A DNA stretch of 40,615 bases from the NCBI GenBank assembly GCA_030432035.1, contig JAUIHO010000013.1, positions 1 to 40,615 of the forward strand, read 5' to 3'. Position 1 is the first letter of the stretch. Each line of letters starts with the position of its first letter. The DNA comes from Phycisphaerae bacterium. Its GTDB lineage: Bacteria; Planctomycetota; Phycisphaerae; UBA1845; UTPLA1. The notes under the pieces are model-generated. The model was not told the origin of the DNA. It saw only the letters and a program-made list of their open reading frames with translations, and did not search any database. This document shows positions 8,498-17,004 of the stretch, one piece after another. The position numbers and the translations under genes were made by a program.

Positions 8498-9396
8498 TCG
8501 ATGAAGTCCAACCCCAAATCCAAGGCGGTCGCCGAGTGCGTAATCGCGCCGACGGCAATGCGATCGACGCCGGTTTCGGCAACCCCGCGCACCGTTTCGA
8601 GATTGATGCCGCCGCTGGCTTCCAATTCGACCTTGCCGCGCAAGCCCGCATCATCGCGCATGCCGACGGCAGTAGCCATGTCCGTGTTGCTAAAGTTGTC
8701 GAGCAAGATCACGTCGATGCCGACGACCTTCAGCAGTTCGGCGAACTGAGCCAAATCGTCGCATTCGACTTCGACGAACGCCGGCTCTGACGGTAAGCGA
8801 TCCAACCCATTCAGCAGCGTCATGATCGCATGGGCCAATCGTTCCGTAGGGATGCGGGCGACGTGGTTGTCCTTGATCAACACCGCGTCGTGTAAACCGC
8901 TTCGATGGTTGTGCCCGCCGCCACAACGCACGGCATACTTATCGAGGCTGCGAAACCCCGGCGTGGTCTTACGCGTGTCATATATCTTGCAATGCGTACC
9001 CTTGATCGCCTCAACGAAACGATGTGTCATCGTCGCCACACCCGAAAGGTGTTGCAAGAAGTTCAAAATCACACGCTCGGCCGCCAACATCTGCCCCACC
9101 GAGCCGGTTAGCCGCACGACCGCATCGCCCTTTTCGATCGCGCGATGGTCGGCGTTCTCTTCGATCCATACGACGTCGACTTCGGGTGCCAAGCCGTGTA
9201 CCAACGGCTTCACAATGGCGGCACCTGCGAAACGACCGGCTTCGCGCGAAACGATTTCCCACGTGCCGCGCGTTGTGAATAGCGCCTCGTCCATTAAGAG
9301 CGATGTCAAATCGCCCGCCTCGCCCAAATCTTCCGACCGGGCTAACTTGATCAATTCGTTGAAGTGTTGTTGGTCGATGCCGTGCTCGTCTAACAT
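8494..9396 (-). CDS. nadC: Nicotinate-nucleotide pyrophosphorylase (quinolinate phosphoribosyltransferase)
   Basis: A 300-residue enzyme converting quinolinate and PRPP to nicotinate mononucleotide in de novo NAD synthesis. The frame is open to 9636, but that stretch overlaps the divergent methyltransferase; the ATG at 9396 (MLDEHGIDQQHF) gives family length and has AAAGG nine bases upstream. Family motifs include DTRKTTPGFR, the KYAVRCGGGHNHR active-site region and ELEASGGINL. It is the first gene of a nadC-birA-hydrolase unit. No nadA or nadB is in the window. Confidence 0.95.
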   Translation of the reverse strand: MLDEHGIDQQHFNELIKLARSEDLGEAGDLTSLLMDEALFTTRGTWEIVSREAGRFAGAAIVKPLVHGLAPEVDVVWIEENADHRAIEKGDAVVRLTGSVGQMLAAERVILNFLQHLSGVATMTHRFVEAIKGTHCKIYDTRKTTPGFRSLDKYAVRCGGGHNHRSGLHDAVLIKDNHVARIPTERLAHAIMTLLNGLDRLPSEPAFVEVECDDLAQFAELLKVVGIDVILLDNFSNTDMATAVGMRDDAGLRGKVELEASGGINLETVRGVAETGVDRIAVGAITHSATALDLGLDFIE

Positions 9397-9505
9397 AATG
9401 TCGTGCCTTTGCAAAATCGGTGAACCTGCAACCGTGCCGATTATTGCAAGGGCGGCGCGATTTGCACAGCCTCGCATAAACAGGGCGTTTTCAGCGACAA
9501 GGACT

Positions 9506-10423
9506 ATGGTTTTGGCCGTTACAAAAAAGAAACAATCGCGACAAAAAGCCTCGCCATCGAAAAGGAAAACCGCGACGAGCAATAAGGTGCGTACGACTAG
9601 AACCGACCCCGACGGCACCATCGCATGTGGTGACAACCTCGAATTGATGCGGCAGATTCCCGCCGAGTCCTGCGATCTGATTTACATCGACCCGCCTTTT
9701 TTCTCAAACACTACGCGCAGCGCCGCAGCGCGCGACAAGAAAAACACAAAGACGTCCAACACATACGCCGACCACTGGACCGGCGGAATCAAGACGTATC
9801 TCGCATTCTTGCAGCCGCGCTTGGTTGAATGCCATCGACTATTGCCGGAGACCGGCACGCTCTACGTGCATCTCGACTATCGCGCGGCACATTACGTGCG
9901 CGTACTGCTCGACACGATTTTCGGTGAACGCAACTTTCTCAACGAGATCATTTGGCACTATCGCACCGGCGGAGCGGCAAAGCGTTGGTTCGCGCGCAAG
10001 CACGATACGATCCTTGTGTACGCCAAATCCAACGGTAAGCACACGTTTCATCCGCAGCGCGGCGGCACCTTCCGAACTGACGGACTGAACTATGACGAAG
10101 AAACGGGACGACCGTACAAAACGACCAAGAAGGGTCGCTTGTATTTCGATCCGGATGGCCCATTGATCAGCGACGTATGGGAAATTCCGTTTCTTTCAAC
10201 CGTGGCGCGCGAGCGCTGCGGCTGGCCGACGCAGAAGCCGCTCGCCCTGCTCGAGCGAATCATCGCCGCGTCCTCCAATCCCGGCGACTTGGTGGCCGAC
10301 TTTTTCTGCGGAAGCGGCACGACACTCGTCGCGGCATATACACAACAGCGTCGATACTATGGTTGCGACGCATCCAAAGAGGCCGTGCGTTTGGCACAGG
10401 AGCGATTGCGCGACGCGGGCTAA
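9506..10423 (+). CDS. Site-specific DNA methyltransferase, beta class (N6-adenine or N4-cytosine)
   Basis: A 305-residue amino-methyltransferase. The catalytic motif IV, DPPF, is at 62-65 and comes before the SAM-binding motif I, FCGSGTT, at 267-273, an order that defines the beta class (the CcrM/M.HinfI group). WPTQKP, the usual lead into motif X, precedes it. Residues 3-33 are rich in Lys, Arg, Ser and Thr and may contact DNA. The ATG at 9506 is the only good start after the nadC promoter region, although its AAGG is unusually close. No restriction enzyme gene is adjacent, so it appears solitary. Its stop overlaps the end of the convergent PDZ gene by 4 bases. The target base and site cannot be deduced. 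Confidence 0.88.
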   Translation: MVLAVTKKKQSRQKASPSKRKTATSNKVRTTRTDPDGTIACGDNLELMRQIPAESCDLIYIDPPFFSNTTRSAAARDKKNTKTSNTYADHWTGGIKTYLAFLQPRLVECHRLLPETGTLYVHLDYRAAHYVRVLLDTIFGERNFLNEIIWHYRTGGAAKRWFARKHDTILVYAKSNGKHTFHPQRGGTFRTDGLNYDEETGRPYKTTKKGRLYFDPDGPLISDVWEIPFLSTVARERCGWPTQKPLALLERIIAASSNPGDLVADFFCGSGTTLVAAYTQQRRYYGCDASKEAVRLAQERLRDAG

Positions 10424-12387
10424 TCCCCTTTCGCCCAATCCACCATCACCTCGGCGTCGAGCCAACCCGGCTGCGCGCGATAGCGCATATAGGCAATCGT
10501 CTTAATACCGCCGAGTAGTTCACCGATCTTTCGGATCGACGTGATCGGCTTGAAGTTGGCAAGGCGCAGGTCGGGTGATGGCGGTACGCGCAGATCAATC
10601 CGCAGCCGCTTACCATCGCGTAATACGATCAATGGAAAGTTCGTCGAGGCCCCACGGTCGTGATAGCGTTGCGCGACGCTTCGCGCCGGGCTTGCCGAAT
10701 CGAGCGCACGACCGGCGGCGCCGATGATCGTGTCGCCGGTGCGAAGTTTGCTGCGAGCCGGTGAGTTAACGGCAATCTCGCGAACCTCGGCCGCCGCTTC
10801 CTGCGTTTTTGAATTGACCAAGCCCAAGCCCAACTGCGCCTCGCGCATCATGCGATCCGCAGCCCAAACTTGCCACCAACCATCATTTGCCAATTGCGGA
10901 TAGTGCTCCTCGGCATAAGCGAGCCACGACGCGAGAATTTTCGACCACGCCGCGCCGCGGAGATAAGCGCACTCGATCACGCCGTTGTCGCGCCCGTCGA
11001 AGCGATCCCATACGTCGCTCGTCTTGGCGCGAGATCGTTCGCTTCCACTAGTAACCGGGTCGAGGCAATCCGCTAAGGCACGCGTCGACGTTGCCAGTCC
11101 GACGACATCGCGGTCAGTGGACCAAGCGAGAACGATCGGGCTTAAAAAAGCAAAGTCTTTCCGAAGCGCCAACAAACGTCCCCACGGCAGCATCGCGACT
11201 CGGCGACCGCCAATCCCCTTGCGTTCGATCACGACCGCATCGGTCGTCGAAGCCTCAGCGGGTGCCATCAGTCGTATGAGATTGCCCAGCAGCAACAACA
11301 CCGGTTCCAAATGCTGCATTGCTTGCTGCGGCGCCCTTGATGCAAAGACCACAGCCGTATCCGGCAGTGTCGGCTCACTCGTGTCCTCACGTGTTAAAGA
11401 CGACAGGCAATACTGCGGCCCGATGCTTTCAGCGAAGGGTGTACCATCTGCCGACGACGGCACGAGGCTATTCAACAAACCGCCCAACAGCCCGTTCGAA
11501 CTGATCGCCGGGGTCGAGGTTGCCAACATACCGTCGGAGTTCCGCATGTGAGCGGCGAGAAACGCGACTTCGTTGTTCGGTCGATGCGCCCAGAATCGCT
11601 TTGGCAAGATCTGATGCGTGAGGGCCTCGTCCTGAAGATGCCCAACCAACCGGCATCGCGTAATCGTCTGATCGAAGTAGAAACCCGCCATCAACGTCTG
11701 GCAGCCGAGAATCGAATATGGATGCGACGCGGGCCACTTCGCATACACCACACCCGCGGGCGTTTCGGGCAAATGACTGCGCAATGCCGCGAAGTCCGTG
11801 CGTCCTGACAGGTGTGCGCGCGACTGTTCGCGCAACAACGCCACGGCACGCTTGTAGCCACGGTCTTCGCTATCCGCGCGACCGAGGATCATGAGGTTAC
11901 TCATCGTCGCGCACGACAACGACTTACCGATCTCGTGTTCCGAAACCGTATCGGGCGTGGGCTTCGTATTGACTCCCCAGCGCTTCAACAATCGTGATAC
12001 TTCCGCCGGTGATTTCAGCTCGGCGATCACCACGCCGTCCTGCCAGTCAGCTGGCGTCTTTGCGAAGATGGCGGCGCGATTGCCGAGAAGCGTGTCGATC
12101 AACTCGTCGCTGGTCATTCCCAATGACGCTTCGGTCTGTCGTTGCCAACGATCGCTCTCTGCCGTGTCGCCTTCCGCATAACCGCGCAGCGCCTGCCAAA
12201 CGCCCATCGACTCAAAGCGTTTGCGCAATTCGCTTAGCCCGCGAAACTCGGCGTAAAATTCTGCATCGTTGGGAGCCAGCCGCGCCAAATCGGGCGACTC
12301 TGCCAGCACTTGCATCTGATATGCCAGCGACATCACGAGCGTGAGCGCCGAAATTCGCAACGTCGTCATCCTGACCAATTGCATCAT
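10420..12387 (-). CDS. Exported PDZ-domain protein
   Basis: A 655-residue protein with an N-terminal signal peptide (MMQLVRMTTLRISALTLVMS, likely cut after VLA). The start is the ATG at 12387, seven bases after AGAGG. The long middle part (about 35-520) begins LARLAPNDAEFYAEFRGLSE and has no domain I can name with confidence; it resembles periplasmic DUF3352-like proteins in style. A PDZ domain lies at about 540-615 (REIAVNSPARSKLRTGDTII), the peptide-binding fold of periplasmic proteases, but no protease catalytic motif is visible. It probably acts as a periplasmic scaffold or binding protein. Confidence 0.75.
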   Translation of the reverse strand: MMQLVRMTTLRISALTLVMSLAYQMQVLAESPDLARLAPNDAEFYAEFRGLSELRKRFESMGVWQALRGYAEGDTAESDRWQRQTEASLGMTSDELIDTLLGNRAAIFAKTPADWQDGVVIAELKSPAEVSRLLKRWGVNTKPTPDTVSEHEIGKSLSCATMSNLMILGRADSEDRGYKRAVALLREQSRAHLSGRTDFAALRSHLPETPAGVVYAKWPASHPYSILGCQTLMAGFYFDQTITRCRLVGHLQDEALTHQILPKRFWAHRPNNEVAFLAAHMRNSDGMLATSTPAISSNGLLGGLLNSLVPSSADGTPFAESIGPQYCLSSLTREDTSEPTLPDTAVVFASRAPQQAMQHLEPVLLLLGNLIRLMAPAEASTTDAVVIERKGIGGRRVAMLPWGRLLALRKDFAFLSPIVLAWSTDRDVVGLATSTRALADCLDPVTSGSERSRAKTSDVWDRFDGRDNGVIECAYLRGAAWSKILASWLAYAEEHYPQLANDGWWQVWAADRMMREAQLGLGLVNSKTQEAAAEVREIAVNSPARSKLRTGDTIIGAAGRALDSASPARSVAQRYHDRGASTNFPLIVLRDGKRLRIDLRVPPSPDLRLANFKPITSIRKIGELLGGIKTIAYMRYRAQPGWLDAEVMVDWAKGD

Positions 12388-12433
12388 CAATCATCCTCTA
12401 ATAGAAGCAGGCCGAATGCCGCCCAGTAGAAAC

Positions 12434-12472
12434 AAAAAAGCTCGACCAGCCAATGGGCCGATCGAGCTTTTG
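12434..12472 (-). terminator. Rho-independent terminator after the anti-sigma gene
   Basis: Arms AAAAGCTCGA and TCGAGCTTTT (12436-12445 and 12462-12471) form a 10-base stem. Read on the minus strand it ends in a run of T's, 36 bases past the anti-sigma factor stop. Confidence 0.85.
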
Positions 12473-12507
12473 TCATTTGTTCGGAAATTCGCGTTGCATT
12501 GCAACCG

Positions 12508-13197
12508 TTAGAATCGAACGATGTTTTCTTCCTTCGATTCCGCCGGCTGATCGTCCGGCGTGAGCGCCATTTCCATCGGTGCGAACAAGATATCGAGAAC
12601 CGAGAACGCGGCGTCTTCCGTTGCCGGTGCCTTCTTATCGAGACCCTGCTGCAATGACTCGCCGACCTGTTCGACCGACAACGACACTACATCACTCACG
12701 TCGCGTAGCGCCGAGCGGGTCGAATTGATCGAATCCAAGGCGGGCTCCGCCATCTGCCGTGTGCCCAGATCGGCAGCCGTCACGCTCGTTCCGGCCACAA
12801 CGCCCGACCCTGTCGGTCGTTTCGGATCGACATCCGTCGTCGGCCAGATCAATACCGTCAGGAATAACATCGCCGCCAAGGCCGGCATCCACGCCGCCTT
12901 GAGTATGCGCTGCGTTGCGGAGACCTGTTCGAATTCGATGGTCGTCGCAACGACCGGCTCGGCCAATTCGCGCGTCGGCAGGGAGGCCATCACGCGGCTC
13001 GCAAAGCCTTCATCGAGCGCCGGCACTTCATTATCTTTGGCGATAACATCGCCGCAGGCGCGAAGCATTTCCATCTGTTCCCGACAAGCCGAACACTGCA
13101 ACAAGTGTGCATGGATTTCGGCCGTCAGGCTCGACGAAAGCTCGCCGTCCAGATAGTTATCGCGAAGCTGCCCTACATGTCGACATGTCATTAACAC
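12508..13197 (-). CDS. Zinc-finger anti-sigma factor, membrane-anchored
   Basis: A 229-residue protein with an N-terminal ZAS-type zinc finger: His31-x3-Cys35-x2-Cys38 (HLLQCSAC), preceded by CRHV. One membrane helix follows at about 101-118 (AAWMPALAAMLFLTVLIW), so the zinc finger is cytoplasmic and the 110-residue tail is outside. The ECF sigma gene ends 18 bases upstream, so this protein very probably holds that sigma factor inactive until an envelope signal arrives. GTG at 13197 is chosen because AGGGG lies 8 bases before it; an ATG two codons later (13191) is the alternative. A strong terminator follows. Confidence 0.85.
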   Translation of the reverse strand: MLMTCRHVGQLRDNYLDGELSSSLTAEIHAHLLQCSACREQMEMLRACGDVIAKDNEVPALDEGFASRVMASLPTRELAEPVVATTIEFEQVSATQRILKAAWMPALAAMLFLTVLIWPTTDVDPKRPTGSGVVAGTSVTAADLGTRQMAEPALDSINSTRSALRDVSDVVSLSVEQVGESLQQGLDKKAPATEDAAFSVLDILFAPMEMALTPDDQPAESKEENIVRF

Positions 13198-13215
13198 AAT
13201 GACTACCCCTGTTCG

Positions 13216-13848
13216 TTAGCCGCTCATCCCAAATCGAACTTGCGACCAATCCTCCACCAGGTGACGTTCCAACATGCCTTTCAACCGTGCACGTGCACGA
13301 TGTAAGTGACTTTTCACGGTCGCCGCCGGTATCTCGAGTACCGTTCCGATATCCTGACAACTCATGCCTTCCTTATAGAAAAGCAAAACCGTTGCCCTTT
13401 GCTGCGGCGTGAGATCCTCGACCGACTCCCAGATCAAATCCTTCAGTCGGCGAGCTTCGTCACTGTTGGCTACCTCTTCATACACATCAGATTCAGCGCG
13501 GCTGCGGCCATCTGTCTGAACAATCGAAAAATCCATGTCGCCCGAAAAATCTTTGCGTTTGCGCAATAGATTCAGGCAGATGCGATAACCGATCGTAAAC
13601 AGCCATGTGCTGAAACGATATTGGAAGTCGAACTTGTCCAACGATTGGAAGGCGCGCAGGAATGCATCCTGACAAATCTCTTCCGCGTCGTGGTCATTGC
13701 GGACCATGCGCCAAATGAAGGCATGCAATCGGTCCTGATGCGCCGCGATCAGTTCGCGCGCACTTGTCTGACACCCGCGCTGGGCGCGCGAGATCAGGTC
13801 TTTTTCCTCGGAAGGCGTCAGACGCCCGTTGTCTGCTTCCGTGTTCAT
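13216..13848 (-). CDS. ECF RNA polymerase sigma factor (RpoE-like)
   Basis: A 210-residue sigma-70 family protein of the extracytoplasmic-function type. Region 2 is clear (DAEEICQDAFLRAFQSLDKF, then FSTWLFTIGYRICLNLLRKR) and region 4 follows (LTPQQRATVLLFYKEGMSC, then IPAATVKSHLHRARARLKG, the DNA-binding helix-turn-helix for the -35 box). The start is taken as ATG 13848 (MNTEADNGR); an ATG at 13860 is in frame but lies directly against a TATAAT. It heads a two-gene operon with its anti-sigma factor. Regulon targets cannot be read from this window. Confidence 0.93.
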   Translation of the reverse strand: MNTEADNGRLTPSEEKDLISRAQRGCQTSARELIAAHQDRLHAFIWRMVRNDHDAEEICQDAFLRAFQSLDKFDFQYRFSTWLFTIGYRICLNLLRKRKDFSGDMDFSIVQTDGRSRAESDVYEEVANSDEARRLKDLIWESVEDLTPQQRATVLLFYKEGMSCQDIGTVLEIPAATVKSHLHRARARLKGMLERHLVEDWSQVRFGMSG

Positions 13849-13860
13849 TGCTCTCGTCAT

Positions 13861-13866
13861 ATTATA
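13861..13866 (-). promoter_or_regulatory. Possible -10 element of the sigma/anti-sigma operon
   Basis: A perfect TATAAT is read on the minus strand directly before the ATG at 13860. The hexamer 17 bases upstream is GTAACC, not a good TTGACA, but it contains the AAC common in ECF -35 boxes. If used, it would start the transcript only a few bases before ATG 13848. Confidence 0.35.
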
Positions 13867-13938
13867 CTTTACGGTCGTTGTCCGGTTACATATCAATTAT
13901 TCCGACCCATACGACGAGCATTTTGACGGTAAACCCTT

Positions 13939-14430
13939 ATGAGTAAATCAGTTAAGAAAAAAGGACAAAAGTCCGGACCCAATGCCCCCACCCTCGAAAA
14001 CCGCAAAGGCCGACACGAATTTCACATATTGGAGACGCTGGAGGCCGGAATCGTGCTTCGCGGGACAGAGGTCAAGAGCCTGCGGAACGGAGCCGCAAGC
14101 CTGCAGGAGTCCTACGCCAGGATCACCGACGACGCCGCGTTTCTGCACAATTTTCAGATTCAGCCCTACGAACAGGGCAATCGCTTCAATCACGACCCTA
14201 AGCGTGTGAAGGAATTGCTGCTTCACAAACGCGAAATCCAAAAGCTATTCGCCAAGGTCAAAATCAAGGGTCAGACGGTCATCCCGCTCAAGGTCTATTT
14301 CAACGACACGGGTCGGGCAAAGGTGTTGCTCGGCTTGGCCGTCGGCAAAAAACTGCACGACAAACGGCAGGACGCCAAAAAGAAGCAGGACATGCGCGAT
14401 ATGCAACGCGCCGGCCGCGAGCGGTATTGA
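13939..14430 (+). CDS. smpB: SsrA-binding protein SmpB
   Basis: A 163-residue protein that binds tmRNA and brings it to stalled ribosomes for trans-translation. It carries the family core: NRKGRHEFHILETLEAGIVL, the GTEVKSLRNG motif, and NDTGRAKVLLGLAVGKKLHD leading into a basic C-terminal tail (KRQDAKKKQDMRDMQRAGRE) that folds in the decoding site. The N-terminus has a short Lys-rich extension. Length is normal. It is transcribed divergently from the sigma factor operon. No ssrA gene is visible in the window. Confidence 0.97.
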   Translation: MSKSVKKKGQKSGPNAPTLENRKGRHEFHILETLEAGIVLRGTEVKSLRNGAASLQESYARITDDAAFLHNFQIQPYEQGNRFNHDPKRVKELLLHKREIQKLFAKVKIKGQTVIPLKVYFNDTGRAKVLLGLAVGKKLHDKRQDAKKKQDMRDMQRAGRERY

Positions 14431-14488
14431 TTGCACGTCGGCGAATACGCACTGTCCTAAAACATCATCACGCGATACCCTACTAGCC

Positions 14489-15100
14489 ATGGCGAATCGA
14501 GGTCGAAGCAAAACTCCGTTGATTCTGATGACGATTCTGGCCGCCGGCCTGTTGACGGCCGTCTTTGTCGTCACCCGGCAGGATCAGAACGTCTACAATA
14601 TTGACGAGATTTTCCCCTCGGGCGTGATAGTCGATCCAACTATGCGGCCCGATTTCGACTTCCCGGAGGAAATCCGCTCTACCAATATCGATTTGAACCG
14701 TTTTATCGACCGTTTCTTCCGCGTGTGTGCCGAACCAAACTACGCTGAGTTCCGCCTTCTGTATACGAGTGACAACGCTCAGGAAGTTTCGCCCGAACGC
14801 TTCGAGTCAATGTTCAACGTTCTTAGTAGTGCTCGCATCCTCGCGCTACGTGAATTGCCCACTGGCGAAGACGAAGATCGCGAACAGTATCTACTTGTTG
14901 TCGAGTACGATCTGGAGAATTTCGCCCCCACGACCAAGACGCGCGATAATCAGGCCTTTCTTTTGATTGGCAAAGAGAATGACGAGTGGCGCTTCCTCGG
15001 CCCGCGCTCGCGCGATCAATTGGCACGCTACGGCGAAGAAATCCTGCAAAGCCAGCGACGCCCGAAAAAGACGCCGACGACAACATCAACATCGTCGTAA
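14489..15100 (+). CDS. Hypothetical membrane-anchored protein
   Basis: A 203-residue protein with a single N-terminal membrane helix at about 9-27 (TPLILMTILAAGLLTAVFVV) and no lipobox. The remaining 170 residues would face the periplasm. The middle (YAEFRLLYTSDNAQEVSPER, then YLLVVEYDLENF) alternates helices and strands in the manner of small NTF2/cystatin-like folds, but I do not recognise a family. The Ser/Thr-rich C-terminus (TPTTTSTSS) is low complexity. It lies 58 bases after smpB and may share its transcript. Confidence 0.65.
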   Translation: MANRGRSKTPLILMTILAAGLLTAVFVVTRQDQNVYNIDEIFPSGVIVDPTMRPDFDFPEEIRSTNIDLNRFIDRFFRVCAEPNYAEFRLLYTSDNAQEVSPERFESMFNVLSSARILALRELPTGEDEDREQYLLVVEYDLENFAPTTKTRDNQAFLLIGKENDEWRFLGPRSRDQLARYGEEILQSQRRPKKTPTTTSTSS

Positions 15101-15475
15101 TCGCGTTGTACGCCTCTTCAAGCGCTTAACGTTTTCCTAAACAAATCCTATCTATTCGCGAAGCACATCGTATCAACAGCGACTTCTCTTGCATTATCGC
15201 GCGTCGCAAAACGGACGAAGCGTGAGTAACTCTGCTAACAGCCTAAAAGCGGACGAACGCACTTGCGGACGTGACTTGTAACTGCATTTAGACAAATAGC
15301 TTATATCAGCTTTTACCGCCCCTTAGAAATATCCAGCTAATCGTTGTTATATCTTAGTCTTTCCCGGCAGTTGGGCGAAATGACGTCTGCCTGCACTGAA
15401 AACAGTGATGACTGCGGTTTGCAGTATTGCTGGTGCAGGTGGAAAAGTTCCTCACCTGTTTGAAGGGAAAGAGTC
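15101..15475 (+). other. Flagellin upstream region
   Basis: A 375-base gap without a gene. The upstream part holds three GGACG copies (15213, 15251, 15267). I could not find a good sigma-28 or sigma-54 promoter. The last 90 bases form a structured leader, described separately. Confidence 0.5.
15386..15458 (+). promoter_or_regulatory. Structured flagellin mRNA leader with two alternative folds
   Basis: Three hairpins are possible in series: CACTG-AAAA-CAGTG (15394-15407), CTGC-GGTTT-GCAG (15412-15424) and CAGGTG...CACCTG (15436-15458). Alternatively, TCTGCCTGCAC (15386-15396) pairs with GTGCAGGTGGA (15433-15443) over 11 base pairs with two G-U pairs, which would break hairpins 1 and 3. Hairpin 3 ends four bases before the ribosome binding site (AAGGGAAAG). 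A regulatory role is inferred from the geometry only. Confidence 0.45.
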
Positions 15476-16873
15476 ATGGGCCTTACCGTCAACAATGTCA
15501 ACACGCTGTCGCTGCTCAATATTTTGAACAGCACGTCCGCCGACCAGTCGAATACGCTCACCAAGCTCTCGACCGGTTTCAACATCAACAAGGGATCAGA
15601 CGATCCGGCCGGATTGATCGCCGTGCAAAGCCTGAGCGCCGAATTGACGGCCGTGGATGCGGCTATCAATAACGGTCAGCGCGCCAATTCCGTATTGGAC
15701 GTTGCCGACTCGGCGTTGGGTGAAATTGGCGATCTGCTCAGCGAAATCGAATCGCTGGCCGCACAGAGCACTAGCTCGGGTGGTCTTAGCGCCGCGGAAA
15801 TCTCCGCGAACCAAGCGCAGATCGACAACGCGATCGATAGCATTAACCGAATCGTGCAGACGACGAGCTTCAACGGCAAACGTCTGCTCGACGGCCAGCA
15901 GGCAATCCGCGCCACGGCATCATCGCCGACGCTCGTCAACGACGTGAAACTCTTCTCGCGCCCGAGCAGCAACACGAGCCAAAGCTTCTCTGTCAACGTT
16001 GAATCTGCTGGTACCGTTGCATCAGCAACACTCGCAACAAGCCTGACGGGTATTAGCGCCGCCGAGTTCAGTGTGACCGGTACGGCCGGCACGGCGACCA
16101 TCACCGTCGCAGCGAGCGATACGATCACCGACATTCGCGACAAGATTATTGCTGCGGCATCGGAAACCGGCGTATCGGCCTCGGTCAACGGCACCGATCT
16201 AAACATTCAGAGCCGTGAATTTGGTTCGGATGCGTTCGTTGCCGCGAGTTACATTAGCGGCGACTCCGACTTCGCCACTGGCGTGCAACAGACCACCGGT
16301 AGCGACGCGGTCGTCACCGTTAACGGTCAGAACGCGTTCGTCGATGGCTTGCAGGTAAACTTCAACAGTAACGGTACCAGCGGTCAGTTCACGCTGACGG
16401 AAACGGGTAACACGACGTCCGGCTCGGTCGGCTCCATCAATATTTCCGATGGTGGCTTGACCTTCCAGTTGGGTACCGCGAGCAATACACAATCGACGGT
16501 GGGTATCAACGCCCTGTTCGCAAACGAACTAGGCGATGGAACGGTGGGCTTCCTCAGCGAACTGCGCAGCGGTGGCAACAACGACCTGTCTTCGGATGCG
16601 AACAACGCGGTGTTGATTGCCAAGCAGGCCATCAATCAGGTCGCGAATCAGCGAGGCCGTATCGGTGGCTTCCAGCGCTTCCAGGTCAACTCGTCGATTA
16701 ACGCATTGAATTCGACCAAGGTCGCACTCGAATCGGCCCGCGGCTCGATTAACGATGTGGACTTTGCGACGGCGACGGCGGAACTGTCGCGACAAAACGT
16801 GCTGTTGCAATCACAAACCGCGCTTCTTGGCGTGGCTAATCAGCAATCGGCTCGAATTCTGTCGCTGTTCTAA
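15476..16873 (+). CDS. fliC: Flagellin
   Basis: A 465-residue filament protein. The N-terminal D0/D1 helices are present (LTKLSTGFNINKGSDDPAGL, then INRIVQTTSFNGKRLLDG) and the C-terminal D0 is intact (RQNVLLQSQTALLGVANQQS, ending ARILSLF). The central region (about 180-350) is Thr/Ser/Gly-rich and includes a flagellin hook-IN-like segment (TITVAASDTITDIRDKIIAA). It is exported by the flagellar type III system without a signal peptide. The ATG has AAGGGAAAG just upstream. No other flagellar gene is in the window and a strong terminator follows, so it is a single-gene unit. Confidence 0.96.
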   Translation: MGLTVNNVNTLSLLNILNSTSADQSNTLTKLSTGFNINKGSDDPAGLIAVQSLSAELTAVDAAINNGQRANSVLDVADSALGEIGDLLSEIESLAAQSTSSGGLSAAEISANQAQIDNAIDSINRIVQTTSFNGKRLLDGQQAIRATASSPTLVNDVKLFSRPSSNTSQSFSVNVESAGTVASATLATSLTGISAAEFSVTGTAGTATITVAASDTITDIRDKIIAAASETGVSASVNGTDLNIQSREFGSDAFVAASYISGDSDFATGVQQTTGSDAVVTVNGQNAFVDGLQVNFNSNGTSGQFTLTETGNTTSGSVGSINISDGGLTFQLGTASNTQSTVGINALFANELGDGTVGFLSELRSGGNNDLSSDANNAVLIAKQAINQVANQRGRIGGFQRFQVNSSINALNSTKVALESARGSINDVDFATATAELSRQNVLLQSQTALLGVANQQSARILSLF

Positions 16874-16932
16874 GCGAATAGCGGTAACAGAATTTGACAG
16901 GTTCAGGTCCAGGCCCTGGCCTGGTGGGGAAC

Positions 16933-16982
16933 GGAGTGGAGCGGACATGGGAGCATTTCCCAGGTCCGCTTCCTCCATTTTT
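16933..16982 (+). terminator. Rho-independent terminator of the flagellin gene
   Basis: A long stem pairs GGAG(T)GGAGCGGAC-a-TGGGA with TCCCA-g-GTCCGCTTCCTCC around GCATT, with one bulge and one mismatch, and is followed by ATTTTTA. It starts 59 bases after the flagellin stop. Confidence 0.88.
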
Positions 16983-17004
16983 ACGCTTATCGTTGTTTGA
17001 CGTG

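Noticed and set aside
9397..9636. 80-residue N-terminal extension of nadC
   Set aside because: It would overlap the divergent methyltransferase and exceeds the family length; ATG 9396 has a good ribosome binding site.
15411..15437. Sigma-54 promoter before the flagellin gene
   Set aside because: GG and GC are 11 bases apart instead of 10 and the flanking bases do not fit.
15300..15475. Cyclic-di-GMP riboswitch in the flagellin leader
   Set aside because: The conserved GEMM core motifs are not present; the leader has only simple hairpins.
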